NCBI GenBank assembly: GCA_011682665.1 | Contig: JAACEG010000040.1 | Span: forward strand, 1-6,851 | Direction: 5' to 3' | Length of the DNA stretch: 6,851 nucleotides | From: Lysobacteraceae bacterium | Lineage (GTDB): Bacteria > Patescibacteriota > Patescibacteriia > JAACEG01 | Shown here: positions 1 through 5,835 of the stretch, piece by piece | How the letters are laid out: every line of letters begins with the position of its first letter | How positions within the stretch are numbered: the first letter of the stretch is position 1 | The notes under the pieces: model-generated | Databases searched by the model: none | Seen by the model: only the letters and a program-made list of their open reading frames with translations | Told to the model about the DNA's origin: nothing | Translations under genes and position numbers: made by a program

Positions 1-30
1 TTTTATCTATTATTTTTACTCATATTTTTA

Positions 31-58
31 ATTGTAATTTTTATTTTCCTTTTGTCAA
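31..58 (-). promoter_or_regulatory. Sigma70-type promoter pointing left, just past a terminator
   Basis: Read on the minus strand, a perfect -35 hexamer TTGACA (58..53) is followed after 16 bases by TACAAT (36..31), five of six matches to the -10 consensus. It sits just beyond the minus-strand terminator at 81-110, so it would start a new transcript leaving the window at its left edge. The target is not visible; 23S rRNA or another tRNA is possible but unproven. Confidence 0.45.
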
Positions 59-76
59 AAATGTCTAATTTTGACA
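53..76. repeat. 8-bp inverted repeat overlapping the -35 element
   Basis: TGTCAAAA (53-60) and TTTTGACA (69-76) are perfect inverted copies separated by 8 bases. The left arm contains the -35 hexamer of the minus-strand promoter. It could be an operator, or only an accident of AT-rich sequence that places TTGACA on both strands. Confidence 0.3.
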
Positions 77-80
77 TAAT

Positions 81-110
81 AAAACCCCACCCCGCTTTAG
101 CGGGACGGGG
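81..110 (-). terminator. Rho-independent terminator downstream of tRNA-Ile
   Basis: On the minus strand an 11-bp GC-rich stem (110..100 with 95..85, two G-U pairs, loop TAAA) is followed directly by TTTTATTAT. This is the classic intrinsic terminator layout for a transcript coming from tRNA-Ile. On the plus strand no T-run follows the stem, so it works in one direction only. Confidence 0.65.
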
Positions 111-126
111 CAAACTCCCACACCAG

Positions 127-227
127 CCCCGCTCTTTTCCAAAAAGGCGGGGCGGCGCAGGACTAGTCCAGCACCGAGCTTCGCTCTGGTGCTGAGTTTT
201 TCTGGCAAGAGCGAAACAAGCTCGCTC
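127..227. repeat. Cluster of three GC-rich hairpins
   Basis: Three strong inverted repeats lie between tRNA-Ile and the terminator. The first, 127-152, pairs CCCCGC and CTTTT with AAAAG and GCGGGG around a CCA loop, with one bulged T. The second, 169-194, pairs CAGCACC and GAG with CTC and GGTGCTG around CTTCG. The third, 209-227, pairs GAGCGA with TCGCTC. A perfect 10-bp palindrome, GGACTAGTCC, lies at 160-169. The second hairpin is followed on the plus strand by AGTTTTT, so it could stop antisense transcription. The GC content is far above the surroundings, which suggests inserted repeat DNA or structured RNA. No gene is seen here. Confidence 0.5.
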
Positions 228-260
228 CCCTCAAAAAAAAGTTTTATGTAATTCTACGAG

Positions 261-334
261 TGGGCATGGGAGGATTTGAACCTCCGACCTCATCCTTATC
301 AGAGATGCGCTCTAACCAACTGAGCTACATGCCC
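261..334 (-). tRNA. tRNA-Ile (anticodon GAT)
   Basis: The minus strand folds as a full cloverleaf: acceptor GGGCATG/CATGCCC, a D-arm containing TAGCTCAGTTGGTTAGAGC, an anticodon arm CATCT-CTGATAA-GGATG with anticodon GAT, and a T-arm around GGTTCAAATCC. It decodes AUC and AUU. The discriminator base is A and the 3' CCA is not encoded (CTC follows), so CCA must be added by a nucleotidyltransferase. It lies downstream of 16S on the same strand, where bacterial spacer tRNA-Ile genes usually lie, but about 515 bases away and beyond a terminator. Confidence 0.96.
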
Positions 335-345
335 GGAATCAATTT

Positions 346-407
346 TCAATTATCAATTTACAATTTTTCCCGCAGTAATTGCGGGATTCAATGATTTAAT
401 TTTCAAA
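346..407 (-). repeat. Upstream module of tRNA-Ile, shared with tRNA-Gly
   Basis: Read toward tRNA-Ile, this holds a 21-base block (407..387), a short hairpin (385..369) and a 22-base AT block (367..346). The 21-base block is identical to 2823-2843 and the 22-base block matches 2893-2914 with one difference. These lie in the same order and orientation upstream of tRNA-Gly, where a different, weaker hairpin separates them. It is either a duplicated leader or two copies of an intergenic repeat. Confidence 0.55.
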
Positions 408-444
408 CAATCTAATATTTTATAATTTAAGGTAATTAAAATTT

Positions 445-472
445 ATTTTATCAAAATTCTTTTAAAAAGCAA
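445..472 (-). promoter_or_regulatory. Possible promoter for tRNA-Ile
   Basis: On the minus strand TTGCTT (472..467) is followed after 16 bases by TAAAAT (450..445), and TGA immediately upstream of the latter matches an extended -10. It lies about 110 bases before tRNA-Ile and after the 16S terminator, where an independent tRNA promoter would be needed. The -35 is weak and AT-rich DNA gives chance matches. Confidence 0.35.
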
Positions 473-517
473 GAGTAAAAAAATAATATAAATTAGACTG
501 TAAAATAATATTTCTCG

Positions 518-590
518 TGTCATTCCCGCGAAGGCGGGAATCTATATTCTACGCGACAAACACTGGATTCCCGCCTTCACGGGAATGACA
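518..590. repeat. 73-bp inverted-repeat element with ATTCCC-N8-GGGAAT ends
   Basis: The left end (518-541) and right end (567-590) are inverted copies with one mismatch, starting TGTCATTCCCG and ending CGGGAATGACA, around a 25-base centre. Each end is itself a hairpin of the form ATTCCC-N8-GGGAAT, the same pattern as the dRS3 repeats described in Neisseria. GC content far exceeds the flanks. The layout suggests a small non-autonomous mobile or REP/REPIN-like element, inserted here between the 16S terminator and the tRNA-Ile promoter. No transposase is nearby. Confidence 0.6.
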
Positions 591-650
591 AAAAAATTTT
601 ACCTTTTAATTTGTTATTTTAAGTTTTGATTTTTGTATTTTGATTTTTAC

Positions 651-675
651 TAAAAACCCCGCAATAGAGCGGGGC
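651..675 (-). terminator. Rho-independent terminator of the 16S transcript
   Basis: On the minus strand CCCCGC (674..669), loop TCTATT and GCGGGG (662..657) form a 6-bp all-GC stem followed by TTTTTAG. It begins about ten bases beyond the 3' arm of the 16S processing stem and lies before tRNA-Ile. This implies that the 16S precursor normally ends here. Confidence 0.7.
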
Positions 676-683
676 TTATCTTC

Positions 684-708
684 TTAACAACTAAATAGCA
701 ACAAGTAA
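684..708 (-). ncRNA. 3' arm of the 16S pre-rRNA processing stem
   Basis: These 25 bases are the inverted complement of 2610-2634 on the other side of 16S, with one mismatch. In the precursor RNA the two arms would pair and loop out the 16S, the usual substrate for RNase III in bacterial rRNA maturation. The match is far too long to be accidental and lies in otherwise unrelated AT-rich flanks. Confidence 0.8.
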
Positions 709-1214
709 ATAAAAATTAATATTTTAATTTATCTAATCTCATAGACAAGCAATAATCTGATTTCCCATTCTATCTAAAATAGTTTGGGCGACCTGTTATA
801 ATTAGAATGAAAATTGTAAAACAATTTTTTCTAATATTTTCTCCCTAGAAAGGAGGTGATCCATCCACAGCTTCCGCTACGGATGCCTTGTTACGACTTT
901 GTCCCTGTTACCAGCCTTACCTTCCTCCGAAATAACATCAGAGTTCGGGCACTGCCGGCTTCCTTGACATGACGGGCGGTGTGTACAAGACTCGAGAACG
1001 TATTCACCGTGACGAGGCTGATTCACGGTTACTAGCGATTCCAACTTCATGAGGGCGAGTTGCAGCCCTCAATCCGAACTGAGACCAGTTTTATGGGATT
1101 GGCTCCGCCTTTCGGTTTGGCAACCCTTTGTACTGACCATTGTAGCACGTGTGTAGCCCAAGGAATAAGGGCCATGCTGATTTGACGTCATCCTCACCTT
1201 CCTCCCAGCACTCA

Positions 1215-1336
1215 AATTTCCAATTTCCAATTTCCAATTTCCAATCAATTTCTAATTTTCAATTTTTAATTTTATAAATTAAATAATTGAAAATTGTTTG
1301 AAAATTGATAATTGAAAATTGAAAATTGTTTGAAAA
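1215..1336 (-). repeat. AT-rich insertion in helix 40 of 16S rRNA
   Basis: On the rRNA strand, helix 40 runs CCCAGC-CCTCAG, then about 122 bases made almost only of CAATTTTC, GGAAATTG and related words, then TGAG-TGCTGGGAGGAAGG. Flanking bases CCCAGC/GCTGGG and CTCA/TGAG pair, so the insertion extends the apical loop. Its 5' half is rich in CAATTTTC and its 3' half in GAAAATTG and GGAAATTG, so it can fold into one long imperfect hairpin. The same AT-repeat words fill the gaps near 340-367 and 2886-2945, so the insert looks like a copy of a dispersed intergenic repeat. It has no reading frame or intron core. It may stay in the ribosome, or be cut like an intervening sequence. Confidence 0.85.
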
Positions 1337-1420
1337 ACTGAGGGCTGGGCAGTTCTCTAAGACATAGTAACTTAGAGTAAGGGTTGCGCTCGTTTTCGGA
1401 CTTAACCGTACACCTCACGG

Positions 1421-1451
<31 letters not shown>

Positions 1452-1528
1452 CACCGAGCTCCTTGCGGCACCTCTAATTTTCATCAGAGTTCTCGGGATG
1501 TCAATCCTTGGTAAGGTTCCTCGCTTGT

Positions 1529-1563
<35 letters not shown>

Positions 1564-2413
1564 AGTCCCCGTCAATTCCTTTGAGTTTTAAGCTTGCGCT
1601 CGTACTTCCCAGGCGGGATACTTAAGATGTTAATTTAGGTAAACAACACTGATAGGGTCGAAACTACCAATGTTTAGTATCCATCGTTTACGGCGTGGAT
1701 TACTGGGGTATCTAATCCCATTCACTCCCCACGCTTTCGTATCTCAGCGTCAGACATGTTATAGTAAGCTGCCTTCGCATTTGGTGTTCCTGCTGATATT
1801 AATGGATACAACCCCTACACCAGCAGTTCCGCTTACCTCTTCCAGTCTCAAGTCTAACAGTATTATTCGCGGATCTGATGTTAAGCATCAGAATTTGACA
1901 AATAACTTATTAAACCGCCTACATACTCTTTACGCCCAATAATTCCGGGTAACGCTTGGGGCTCACGTATTACCGCTGCTGCTGGCACGTGATTAGCAGC
2001 CCCTTATTCTTTAAGTACCGTCGTGATTCTTCCTTAAAAAAAGTCCTTTACACCCCGAAGAGCTTCTTCGGACACGCGGCGTCGCTCCTTCACGCTTTCG
2101 CGCATTGAGGAATATTCTTGACTGCAGCCTCCCGTAGGAGTTTGGGCAGTATCTCAGTCCCAATGAGGCGGGTCGCGCTCTCACGCCCGCTACTCGTCAT
2201 AGCCTTGGTAGGCAATTACCCCACCAACTAGCTGATAAGCCATAAACTCATCCCAAAGCGTTAAAACTTTATTTAAGCAATTTGTATTGCTTAAACACAT
2301 TGAGTATTATCCAGCCTTTCGGTAGGTTATTCTCAACTTTGGGGTAGATTATTAATGTGTTACTCACCCGTTTGCCATGCCCCTATGCTCATTGCTACGC
2401 ATGAGTTTCAGGA

Positions 2414-2445
2414 CACAAGTTACTTTATATAAATATTAACTTGTG
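2414..2445 (-). other. Extended V1 (helix 6) hairpin in 16S
   Basis: CACAAGTTA and TAACTTGTG form a perfect 9-bp stem inside variable region 1. The distance from AAGTCGAATG to ACGGGTGAGTAAC is roughly 60 bases longer than in E. coli. This is lineage-specific expansion of a variable helix and accounts for much of the length not explained by the helix-40 insertion. Confidence 0.6.
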
Positions 2446-2502
2446 CTCCGTAGCTCTTTACGCAGTAAAGAACAAAGAAGCATTCGACTTGCATGCCTTA
2501 GA

Positions 2503-2542
<40 letters not shown>

Positions 2543-2609
2543 AATAAAATATCCAGTTAAAAATTAACCGGAAAAAGTTTAAAATCCAAACTAAAAATAA
2601 AAGAAATTA

Positions 2610-2634
2610 TTACTTGTTGCTGTTTAGTTGTTAA
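2610..2634 (-). ncRNA. 5' arm of the 16S pre-rRNA processing stem
   Basis: This 25-base block in the transcribed leader is complementary, with one mismatch, to 684-708 in the trailer. The paired arms would bring the two ends of pre-16S together for RNase III-type cleavage. The arm lies about 60 bases before the mature 5' end. Confidence 0.8.
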
Positions 2635-2640
2635 AGTTCT
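2629..2640 (-). promoter_or_regulatory. boxA-like antitermination site in the 16S leader
   Basis: The minus strand reads AGAACTTTAACA, which matches 9 of 12 bases of the bacterial boxA TGCTCTTTAACA, including the core CTTTAACA. In other bacteria boxA in rRNA leaders recruits NusB/NusE to prevent early termination. Its position between promoter and 16S fits. Part of it overlaps the processing stem. Confidence 0.5.
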
Positions 2641-2688
2641 AAAAACAAAAAATCAATAAAAAAATAATTTTTTATTTTTATTACTTTT

Positions 2689-2717
2689 AATATAAATGAT
2701 AATTAAAAAACTGTCAA
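2689..2717 (-). promoter_or_regulatory. 16S rRNA promoter
   Basis: On the minus strand a perfect TTGACA (2717..2712), a 17-base spacer and TATATT (2694..2689, five of six) form a near-consensus sigma70 promoter, with AT-rich sequence upstream that could act as an UP element. Transcription would start near 2682, giving a leader of about 135 bases that contains the boxA and processing arm. Confidence 0.75.
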
Positions 2718-2742
2718 TAGCATTTATTAAAAAACTTTGTCA

Positions 2743-2771
2743 TTGACTTTTACTAAAAAAAATAATAGAAT
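2743..2771 (+). promoter_or_regulatory. Promoter for the tRNA-Gly / trxB / glyA unit
   Basis: TTGACT (2743-2748), a 17-base spacer and TAGAAT (2766-2771) each match five of six consensus bases. The promoter is back to back with the 16S promoter; the two -35 boxes are only 25 bases apart. It is the best candidate to drive tRNA-Gly, about 180 bases downstream, and perhaps the genes beyond. Confidence 0.5.
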
Positions 2772-2822
2772 ATAATTTATAATCAGTAATCAATTTAGTA
2801 ATTGTTTTGATGGTTTTAACTT

Positions 2823-2945
2823 TTTGAAAATTAAATCATTGAAAATTTACTCATGTTAAATTCGCCAAGCGATTATTTAACGGGGTGAATTGAAAATTGT
2901 AAATTGAAAATTGATTGAAAATTGAAAATTGTAAATTATAAATTG
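2823..2945 (+). repeat. AT-repeat module upstream of tRNA-Gly
   Basis: It holds a 21-base block (2823-2843) identical to one upstream of tRNA-Ile, a segment with ATTCGCC/GGTGAAT that can pair (about 2860-2889), and GAAAATTG-type repeats (2890-2945) that share a 22-base block with the tRNA-Ile leader. The order matches the tRNA-Ile module. The repeat words are also those of the 16S helix-40 insertion. Confidence 0.55.
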
Positions 2946-2950
2946 ATTTA

Positions 2951-3025
2951 GCGGGTATCGTATAATGGCTATTATATCAGCCTTCCAAGCTGAGGATACG
3001 GGTTCAATTCCCGTTACCCGCTCCA
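2951..3025 (+). tRNA. tRNA-Gly (anticodon TCC)
   Basis: Acceptor GCGGGTA pairs with TACCCGC. The anticodon arm TCAGC-CTTCCAA-GCTGA gives anticodon TCC, reading GGA (and GGG by wobble). The T-arm is CGGG-TTCAATT-CCCG. The discriminator is T and the 3' CCA is encoded in the DNA, unlike tRNA-Ile in this window. Overall it resembles the E. coli glyT type, including the GTATAATGGCTATTA D-arm. The gene for TrxB begins 30 bases downstream, so the two may share a transcript. Confidence 0.96.
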
Positions 3026-3055
3026 CTTTATTAAGATAGATTATCAAAATTTATT

Positions 3056-3973
3056 ATGGTTTTTGATGTTATTATTATTGGAGCAGGACCGGCTGGCTAT
3101 ACAGCATCTATTTATGCTTCAAGATATAAATTAAAGAATTTGATTATTGGGAGAGAGCAAGGAGGACAAATTAATGAAGCTCATTCAGTTGAAAATTATC
3201 CAGGATTTTTAAGTATTTCAGGAATGGAGTTGATGTCTAAGTTTAAAAAACAAAGCGAAAAATTAGGCGCTAAAATAATTTTAGGACAAGCAAAAAAAAT
3301 TATAAAAGAAAAAAATACTTTTGTTGTAATTCTTAAAAATAATAAAAAGTATTTTTCCAAAACAATTATATTAGCTATAGGGATGGAATACAGAAGATTA
3401 GAGATTCCAGGTGAAAAAAAATTTACAGGCAAGGGGGTTTCTTTTTGTTTTGCTCGTGATGCTAAGTTTTTTAAAAACAAAACAGTTGCAATTATCGGCG
3501 GTGGCGACAGCGCTGCGACAGGCGCTGTTTATCTATCTGAGATTGCTAAAAAAGTTTATTTAATATACAGAAAAAAAGAATTAAGAGCAAATCCCTCTCA
3601 ACAAGAAAAAGTTAAAAATAATCCAAAAATAGAATTAATTTTAAATACAAATTTAATAGCGATAAAAGGAGACAATATTGTCAAGGAAATTGTATTAGAC
3701 AATCCTTTTCAAAATAAAAAAATGCTTGCAATTGAAGGAGTATTTATAGAAGTCGGCGCTATTCCAAGCTCTGCTCTTGTAAAAAGTATTGCGGTAAAAG
3801 TCAATAAGAAAGGATATATTAATGTTAAAAAGAATCAATCAACAAATATTAAAGGAATTTTTGCGGCAGGAGATATTACTAATGCCTCTAATGGATTTCG
3901 GCAAGTTATTACCGCTTCTGCGGAAGGAGCAATAGCCTCCAGCGCAATTTATAAATTTTTACAAAAAAAATAA
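3056..3973 (+). CDS. trxB: Thioredoxin reductase-like flavoprotein with a CxxR active site
   Basis: The 305-residue length and the full motif order fit the low-molecular-weight thioredoxin reductase family, cytosolic FAD/NADPH enzymes that reduce thioredoxin. Seen: the FAD-binding GAGPAGYTA (9-17), GGQI (36-39), ENYPGF (46-51), the NADPH Rossmann GGGDSA (148-153), the phosphate-binding YRKKELRA (171-178, HRRxxxR in most relatives), and the C-terminal FAD motif GIFAAGD (267-273) with RQVITASAEGA (282-292). The redox site, normally CATCD, reads CFARD (131-135): Cys131 and the acidic Asp135 are kept but the second cysteine is Arg134 (codon CGT, one change from TGT). It appears to be the only cysteine in the protein, so the usual disulfide cannot form. 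It may be an NADPH:flavin or ferredoxin-type reductase, a repurposed homologue, or carry a sequencing error. No Shine-Dalgarno is seen; the ATG is set by the motif spacing at the N-terminus. glyA follows after 35 bases. Confidence 0.85.
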   Translation: MVFDVIIIGAGPAGYTASIYASRYKLKNLIIGREQGGQINEAHSVENYPGFLSISGMELMSKFKKQSEKLGAKIILGQAKKIIKEKNTFVVILKNNKKYFSKTIILAIGMEYRRLEIPGEKKFTGKGVSFCFARDAKFFKNKTVAIIGGGDSAATGAVYLSEIAKKVYLIYRKKELRANPSQQEKVKNNPKIELILNTNLIAIKGDNIVKEIVLDNPFQNKKMLAIEGVFIEVGAIPSSALVKSIAVKVNKKGYINVKKNQSTNIKGIFAAGDITNASNGFRQVITASAEGAIASSAIYKFLQKK

Positions 3974-4008
3974 AAATAATAAAATTTTTAAGATTCTAAC
4001 AAAAATTT

Positions 4009-5256
4009 ATGTTAAACTATAAAAATTTATCAAGACAAGATCCAAAGATGATGAATATTATAAACAAAGAAATGAAAAGACAGTCAGAAGAAATTGAGTT
4101 AATTGCTTCAGAAAATTATGTTTCCAAAGCTGTTTTAGAAGCGATGGGAACAGTTTTAACAAATAAATATAGTGAGGGTTATCCAGGGAAAAGATATTAT
4201 GGAGGAAATCAAAATATTGATGATGCAGAAAGAATTGCTATAGAGCGCGCGAAAAAATTGTTTAAGGCTGAGCATGTTAATGTTCAACCGCTCTCTGGAT
4301 CTCCTGCTAATGCCGCTGTTTACATGGCCTTCTTACAGCCCGGGGATAAAGTGCTTGGCTTAAAATTAAGCCATGGTGGTCACCTTTCTCATGGACATCC
4401 CATAAACTTTTCAGGAATACTTTATAACTTTACTCAATATGAGGTTGATTCTAAAACAGGTAAAATCAACATGGAACAAGTCGCGAAAATTGCTGAAAGA
4501 GAAAAACCGAAAATGATAGTCGCTGGTTATAGCGCTTATTCTCGTGAAATAGAATGGAAAAAATTTAAAGAAATTGCTGATGAAGTTGGAGCCTATACCT
4601 TTGCCGACATAGCGCATACAGCCGGTTTAATTGCCGCTGGACAAATGGATAGCCCTATTTCTTTTTTTGATGTTGTGACAACGACTACTCATAAAACTTT
4701 ACGCGGACCAAGAGGGGCAATTATAATGTGCAAAGAAAAATTTGCTAAACAAATTGATCGAGCTGTTTTTCCTGGGATGCAAGGCGGTCCGCATGATCAT
4801 ATTATAGCGGCAAAAGCTGTTGCTTTTGGAGAAGCTCTAAATCCTGAATTTAAAGATTATGCAAAACAAATTATTCTTAATGCAAAAATTTTAGCTCAAG
4901 AGTTGCAAAATTTAAACTATAAAATAATTTCTGGAGGAACAGATAATCATTTAATGGTAATTGATTTAACAAATAAGGGTTTAACAGGGAGAGAAGCAGA
5001 AAATATTTTAGATAAAGTTGGGATTTCTATTTCTCGTTCTACTATTCCTAACGACCTTAATCCTCCAATGAATCCTTCTGGTATACGGCTCGGAACACCT
5101 GCGATTACTACACGTGGAATGAAAGAAAAGGAAGTAAAGCAAATAGCAAATTGGATAGATCAAGCAATCCAAAATAAAGATAATGAAAAAAACTTGAAAA
5201 TAATAAAAAATGAAGTGAAAAAAACTTGTTTAAATTTTCCAATACCAAGTATATAA
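4009..5256 (+). CDS. glyA: Serine hydroxymethyltransferase
   Basis: GlyA is a cytosolic PLP enzyme that interconverts serine plus THF with glycine plus 5,10-methylene-THF, the main entry of one-carbon units. At 415 residues it is the normal bacterial length and collinear with E. coli GlyA. Visible motifs: LIASEN (31-36), NKYSEGYPGKRYYGG (52-66), SGSPANAAVY (96-105), the SHGGHLSHG loop (121-129), DIAHTAGL (200-207) whose Asp200 and His203 contact PLP, the PLP lysine Lys229 in TTTTHKTLRGPRG, FPGMQGGPH (254-262), and Arg360 in GIRLGTPAITTRG for the substrate carboxylate. All key residues are intact. It starts 35 bases after trxB with no Shine-Dalgarno, likely in the same transcript. FolD, the next enzyme for its product, follows after a 579-base gap filled by a repeat array. 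Confidence 0.97.
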   Translation: MLNYKNLSRQDPKMMNIINKEMKRQSEEIELIASENYVSKAVLEAMGTVLTNKYSEGYPGKRYYGGNQNIDDAERIAIERAKKLFKAEHVNVQPLSGSPANAAVYMAFLQPGDKVLGLKLSHGGHLSHGHPINFSGILYNFTQYEVDSKTGKINMEQVAKIAEREKPKMIVAGYSAYSREIEWKKFKEIADEVGAYTFADIAHTAGLIAAGQMDSPISFFDVVTTTTHKTLRGPRGAIIMCKEKFAKQIDRAVFPGMQGGPHDHIIAAKAVAFGEALNPEFKDYAKQIILNAKILAQELQNLNYKIISGGTDNHLMVIDLTNKGLTGREAENILDKVGISISRSTIPNDLNPPMNPSGIRLGTPAITTRGMKEKEVKQIANWIDQAIQNKDNEKNLKIIKNEVKKTCLNFPIPSI

Positions 5257-5274
5257 ATTCAATTTTCAATTTTT

Positions 5275-5800
5275 TACCCCACCTAACCTCCCCTAAATAG
5301 GGGAGGAATCCGTTATTTTCGTTTCCCCCTTGTAGGGGAATCTATTTTCTCGTTCTCCCCCTTTTAGGGGGATTACTCTCGTTCTCCCCCTTTTAGGGGG
5401 AATCCATTACTCTTGTTCTCCCCCTTTTAGGGGGAGCTAGAGGGGGTATTATTATTTTTCAATTTTTTACCCCACCTAACCTCTCCTGATATAGGGGAGG
5501 AACCCGTTATTTTCGTTTCCCCCTTTTAGGGGAATCTGTTTTTCTCTTCTCCCTCTTGTAGGGGGAGCTAGAGGGGGTATTATTATTTTTCATTTTTTTA
5601 CCCCACCTAACCTCTCCTGATATAGGGGAGGAACCCGTTATTTTCGTTCTCCCCCTTGTAGGGGGAATCTATTTTCTCGTTCTCCCCCTTGTAGGGGGAG
5701 TTAGAGGGGGTATTTTAGTTTTTACCCCACCTAACCTCCCCTAAAAGGGGAGGAATCCATTATTTTCGTTTCCCCCTTGTAGGGGGAGCTAGAGGGGGTA
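5275..5800. repeat. Array of four palindrome-rich repeat units between glyA and folD
   Basis: Four related units lie at 5275-5448, 5468-5579, 5599-5712 and 5723-5800. Each begins TACCCCACCTAACCT, continues with a palindrome of the form CCTCCCC...GGGGAGG, carries one to four palindromes of the form CCCCC-TTTTAG/TTGTAG-GGGGG (four, two, two and one in the units in order), and ends (G)AGGGGGTA. The two ends of a unit are imperfect inverted repeats (10 of 13 bases). Palindromes within units are separated by TCTATTTTCTCGTT-like spacers. The first three units are joined by nearly identical AT linkers with TTATTATTTTTCA. This looks like tandem and internal amplification of a small palindromic element (REP/MITE-like). 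No reading frame spans it. As RNA each unit could fold into a multi-hairpin, cloverleaf-like structure, which may influence readthrough from glyA into folD. The remaining gap (5257-5274, 5801-5835) is AT-rich. Confidence 0.85.
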
Positions 5801-5835
5801 TTTCAATCTTTTAATTTTGATTTTAATTAAAAATT

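Larger units (their letters stand above)
335..848. other. Spacer between tRNA-Ile and 16S rRNA
   Basis: No protein gene is supported in this 514-base stretch. Reading leftwards from 16S it holds an AT-rich trailer, the 3' arm of the 16S processing stem (684-708), an intrinsic terminator (651-675), an ATTCCC/GGGAAT inverted-repeat element (518-590), a possible tRNA promoter (445-472), a 21-base block shared with the tRNA-Gly upstream region (387-407), a small hairpin CCCGCA/TGCGGG (369-385), and AT repeats of the CAATTTTC family (340-367). Confidence 0.7.
2549..2950. other. Divergent control region between 16S and tRNA-Gly
   Basis: No protein gene is supported in these 402 bases. From left to right they hold a leader hairpin CCAGTTAA/TTAACCGG just before 16S (2553-2571), the 5' arm of the 16S processing stem with an overlapping boxA-like site (2610-2640), the 16S promoter (2689-2717), a plus-strand promoter (2743-2771), and the AT-rich repeat module before tRNA-Gly (2823-2945). 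Confidence 0.7.

Noticed and set aside
169..201. Plus-strand intrinsic terminator formed by the CAGCACC hairpin and TTTTT
   Set aside because: The form is plausible, but no plus-strand gene upstream needs it; kept only as part of the hairpin cluster.
1215..1336. Group I or II self-splicing intron in 16S
   Set aside because: At about 122 bases of simple AT repeat it is too short and has no intron core, homing endonuclease or domain V-like hairpin.
1670..1942. 90-codon open frame on the plus strand
   Set aside because: It is antisense to conserved 16S sequence, including the ATTAGATACCC region, and is a by-product of rRNA composition.
3196..3480. Antisense open frame within trxB
   Set aside because: The opposite strand encodes a full-length protein with all family motifs; this frame is a shadow.
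3974..4008. Glycine or THF riboswitch upstream of glyA
   Set aside because: The gap after trxB is only 35 AT-rich bases, far too short for a known aptamer.
4411..4617. Antisense open frame within glyA
   Set aside because: It is the shadow of the conserved SHMT core, with no start context or domain.
5275..5800. CRISPR array between glyA and folD
   Set aside because: Units are unequal in length, are palindromic throughout, and are joined by near-identical linkers rather than unique spacers; no cas genes are present.
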